The notes below the pieces were generated by a model that was not told where the DNA came from, did no database searches, and saw only the letters and a list, made by a program, of their open reading frames with translations. A DNA stretch of 7,976 nt from an uncultured Atopobium sp. (GTDB lineage: Bacteria > Actinomycetota > Coriobacteriia > Coriobacteriales > Atopobiaceae), in the NCBI GenBank assembly GCA_937990665.1, contig CALKRF010000140.1:1-7976 (forward strand), read 5' to 3'. The number at the start of each line of letters is the position of its first letter. The first letter of the stretch is position 1. The position numbers and the translations under genes were made by a program. Below, piece after piece: positions 7,210 through 7,976 of the stretch.

Positions 7210-7497
7210 TTAGTCACATTGCCTCAACTGCACATATTTTCCCTTTGCAAATGCTTGTTTCAGAGCTGTAATGCCAACGGCGAGAAGCAAGAGAGCAAAC
7301 GACCATACTGTCAGAACAATAATTGCAGTCATAGGTTTCAGATTGACACCTTTTAATACTCGAAATGTTGGCCAAATCCCAAGATAACCAACAATGTTTC
7401 TTACATCAAAATATGTCATGGGAAGAAAACGAATCAGGGAGGTATTGAAATCTCTTACCGAGAAGTACCTCGGATAGAGAGGCAAATATACCAACTA
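7210..7497 (-). pseudogene. Probable C-terminal remnant of a membrane protein
   Basis: The open frame runs stop to stop (in-frame TAG at 7495-7497, TAA at 7210-7212) and encodes about 95 residues. The only initiators are a TTG directly after the upstream stop and an internal ATG at 7419; neither has a ribosome binding site. The N-terminal half is rich in aromatic residues and Pro. A clear transmembrane helix follows near residues 55-78 (TAIIVLTVWSFALLLLAVGI), then a short basic tail. This layout resembles the last helix of a polytopic permease such as an ABC-2-type transporter, so I read it as a 5'-truncated remnant rather than a working gene. The family assignment is tentative. It could instead be a small single-span membrane protein translated from the TTG. 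Confidence 0.4.
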
Positions 7498-7502
7498 AAT
7501 TG

Positions 7503-7535
7503 CTACCAGCAGCTAAATGGGCTGCTGGTAGTTTT
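7503..7535 (+). terminator. Perfect 11-bp hairpin between pflA and the membrane-protein remnant
   Basis: Arms 7503-7513 and 7521-7531 are perfectly complementary around a 7-nt loop. On the plus strand the stem is followed by TTTTATAAAA, so its U tract points toward pflA. On the minus strand, two bases after the pflA stop, the stem is followed by CAATTTAGTT, a poor tract. It may act in both directions: ending pflA transcripts and blocking read-through from the plus strand into pflA. Confidence 0.65.
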
Positions 7536-7976
7536 ATAAAAGTCGTTTGCGTTCAAGGGAACGAGCGATAAGGACTTGCTTGCGCAGCTCAGGAATCTTT
7601 TTGCCATCCATGGCAGGAGTGTCAGCAAGTTTGTAAGGGATACCAAGCTCTTCATACTTTTTTACGCCCATCACGTGATAGGGAAGTAGATCTAATCCAA
7701 TAACGTTATCCCAGTGGGCAATGATTCTACCAACGCCAGCAAGTTCTTCTGGTGAATCAGTAATTCCAGGCACTACAACATGTCTGATAAGAACTTTAAT
7801 ACCTCTACGATTAAGCTCATCGCCAAATGCAAGTGGTCTTTCTGAGCCAACTTCGCAAAGACTAATGTGGCCTTTTGGATCAGAGTGCTTGATATCAAGG
7901 AGCACTAAATCAGTGTTATCAAGAACGCGCTCAAATTTTTCTGGAGTTTCTGGATTATACGCAACGCCAGAAGAGT
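7534..7976 (-). CDS. pflA: Pyruvate formate-lyase-activating enzyme, C-terminal part
   Basis: This is a radical-SAM enzyme that installs the glycyl radical on pyruvate formate-lyase during anaerobic growth. The gene runs off the right edge. About 147 C-terminal residues are visible, beginning in SSGVAYNPE, and the frame is open to the end. Diagnostic PflA segments are TDLVLLDIKH, IRHVVVPGITD and LLPYHVMGVKKYEELG, in the usual order and spacing. The N-terminal CxxxCxxC cluster motif lies outside the window and cannot be checked. A GTG at 7905 is an internal Val codon, not the start. The sequence after KYEELGIPYKL ends normally for the family. Paralogous activases for other glycyl-radical enzymes remain possible, but the conserved IRHVVVPG region favours PflA. 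No pflB is in view. Confidence 0.9.
   Translation of the reverse strand, partial: SSGVAYNPETPEKFERVLDNTDLVLLDIKHSDPKGHISLCEVGSERPLAFGDELNRRGIKVLIRHVVVPGITDSPEELAGVGRIIAHWDNVIGLDLLPYHVMGVKKYEELGIPYKLADTPAMDGKKIPELRKQVLIARSLERKRLL

Overview
The window looks like chromosomal DNA from a Coriobacteriia-type actinomycete of the Atopobiaceae (Lancefieldella/Atopobium-like). The reasons are moderate GC content, strong Shine-Dalgarno sites, frequent GTG/TTG starts, an LPxTG surface protein built from InlB-type repeats, and anaerobic pyruvate formate-lyase activation. The genus is an inference from gene content; no rRNA or other phylogenetic marker is present.

Layout. Positions 1-235 carry no gene. 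They hold a cluster of degenerate direct and inverted repeats (20-160) and a large-loop terminator (162-209). Positions 236-3427 hold three minus-strand housekeeping genes, transcribed in the order YgjP-type metallopeptidase, tryptophanyl-tRNA synthetase (trpS), TRAM-domain uracil-C5 RNA methyltransferase (rlmD-like). trpS and rlmD abut exactly (TAA then GTG). Positions 3428-3684 form a divergent regulatory region. Positions 3685-7068 (plus strand) encode an 1127-residue secreted, sortase-anchored protein, followed by a strong intrinsic terminator (7133-7162). Positions 7210-7497 (minus strand) hold a probable C-terminal remnant of a membrane protein. A perfect 11-bp hairpin (7503-7531) separates it from the 3' part of pflA (7534-7976), which runs off the right edge.

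How the parts relate. The minus-strand genes serve translation (tRNA charging, rRNA modification) and a poorly understood zinc-peptidase function. The divergent surface protein is a separate accessory unit with its own promoter region, strong ribosome binding site and terminator. PflA belongs to anaerobic pyruvate metabolism, presumably with pflB outside the window. I see no defence system, CRISPR array, tRNA/rRNA gene or intact mobile element. The least explained items are the surface protein's central block, the repeat cluster at the left end, the loss of three Fe-S cysteines in the methyltransferase, and the membrane-protein fragment.
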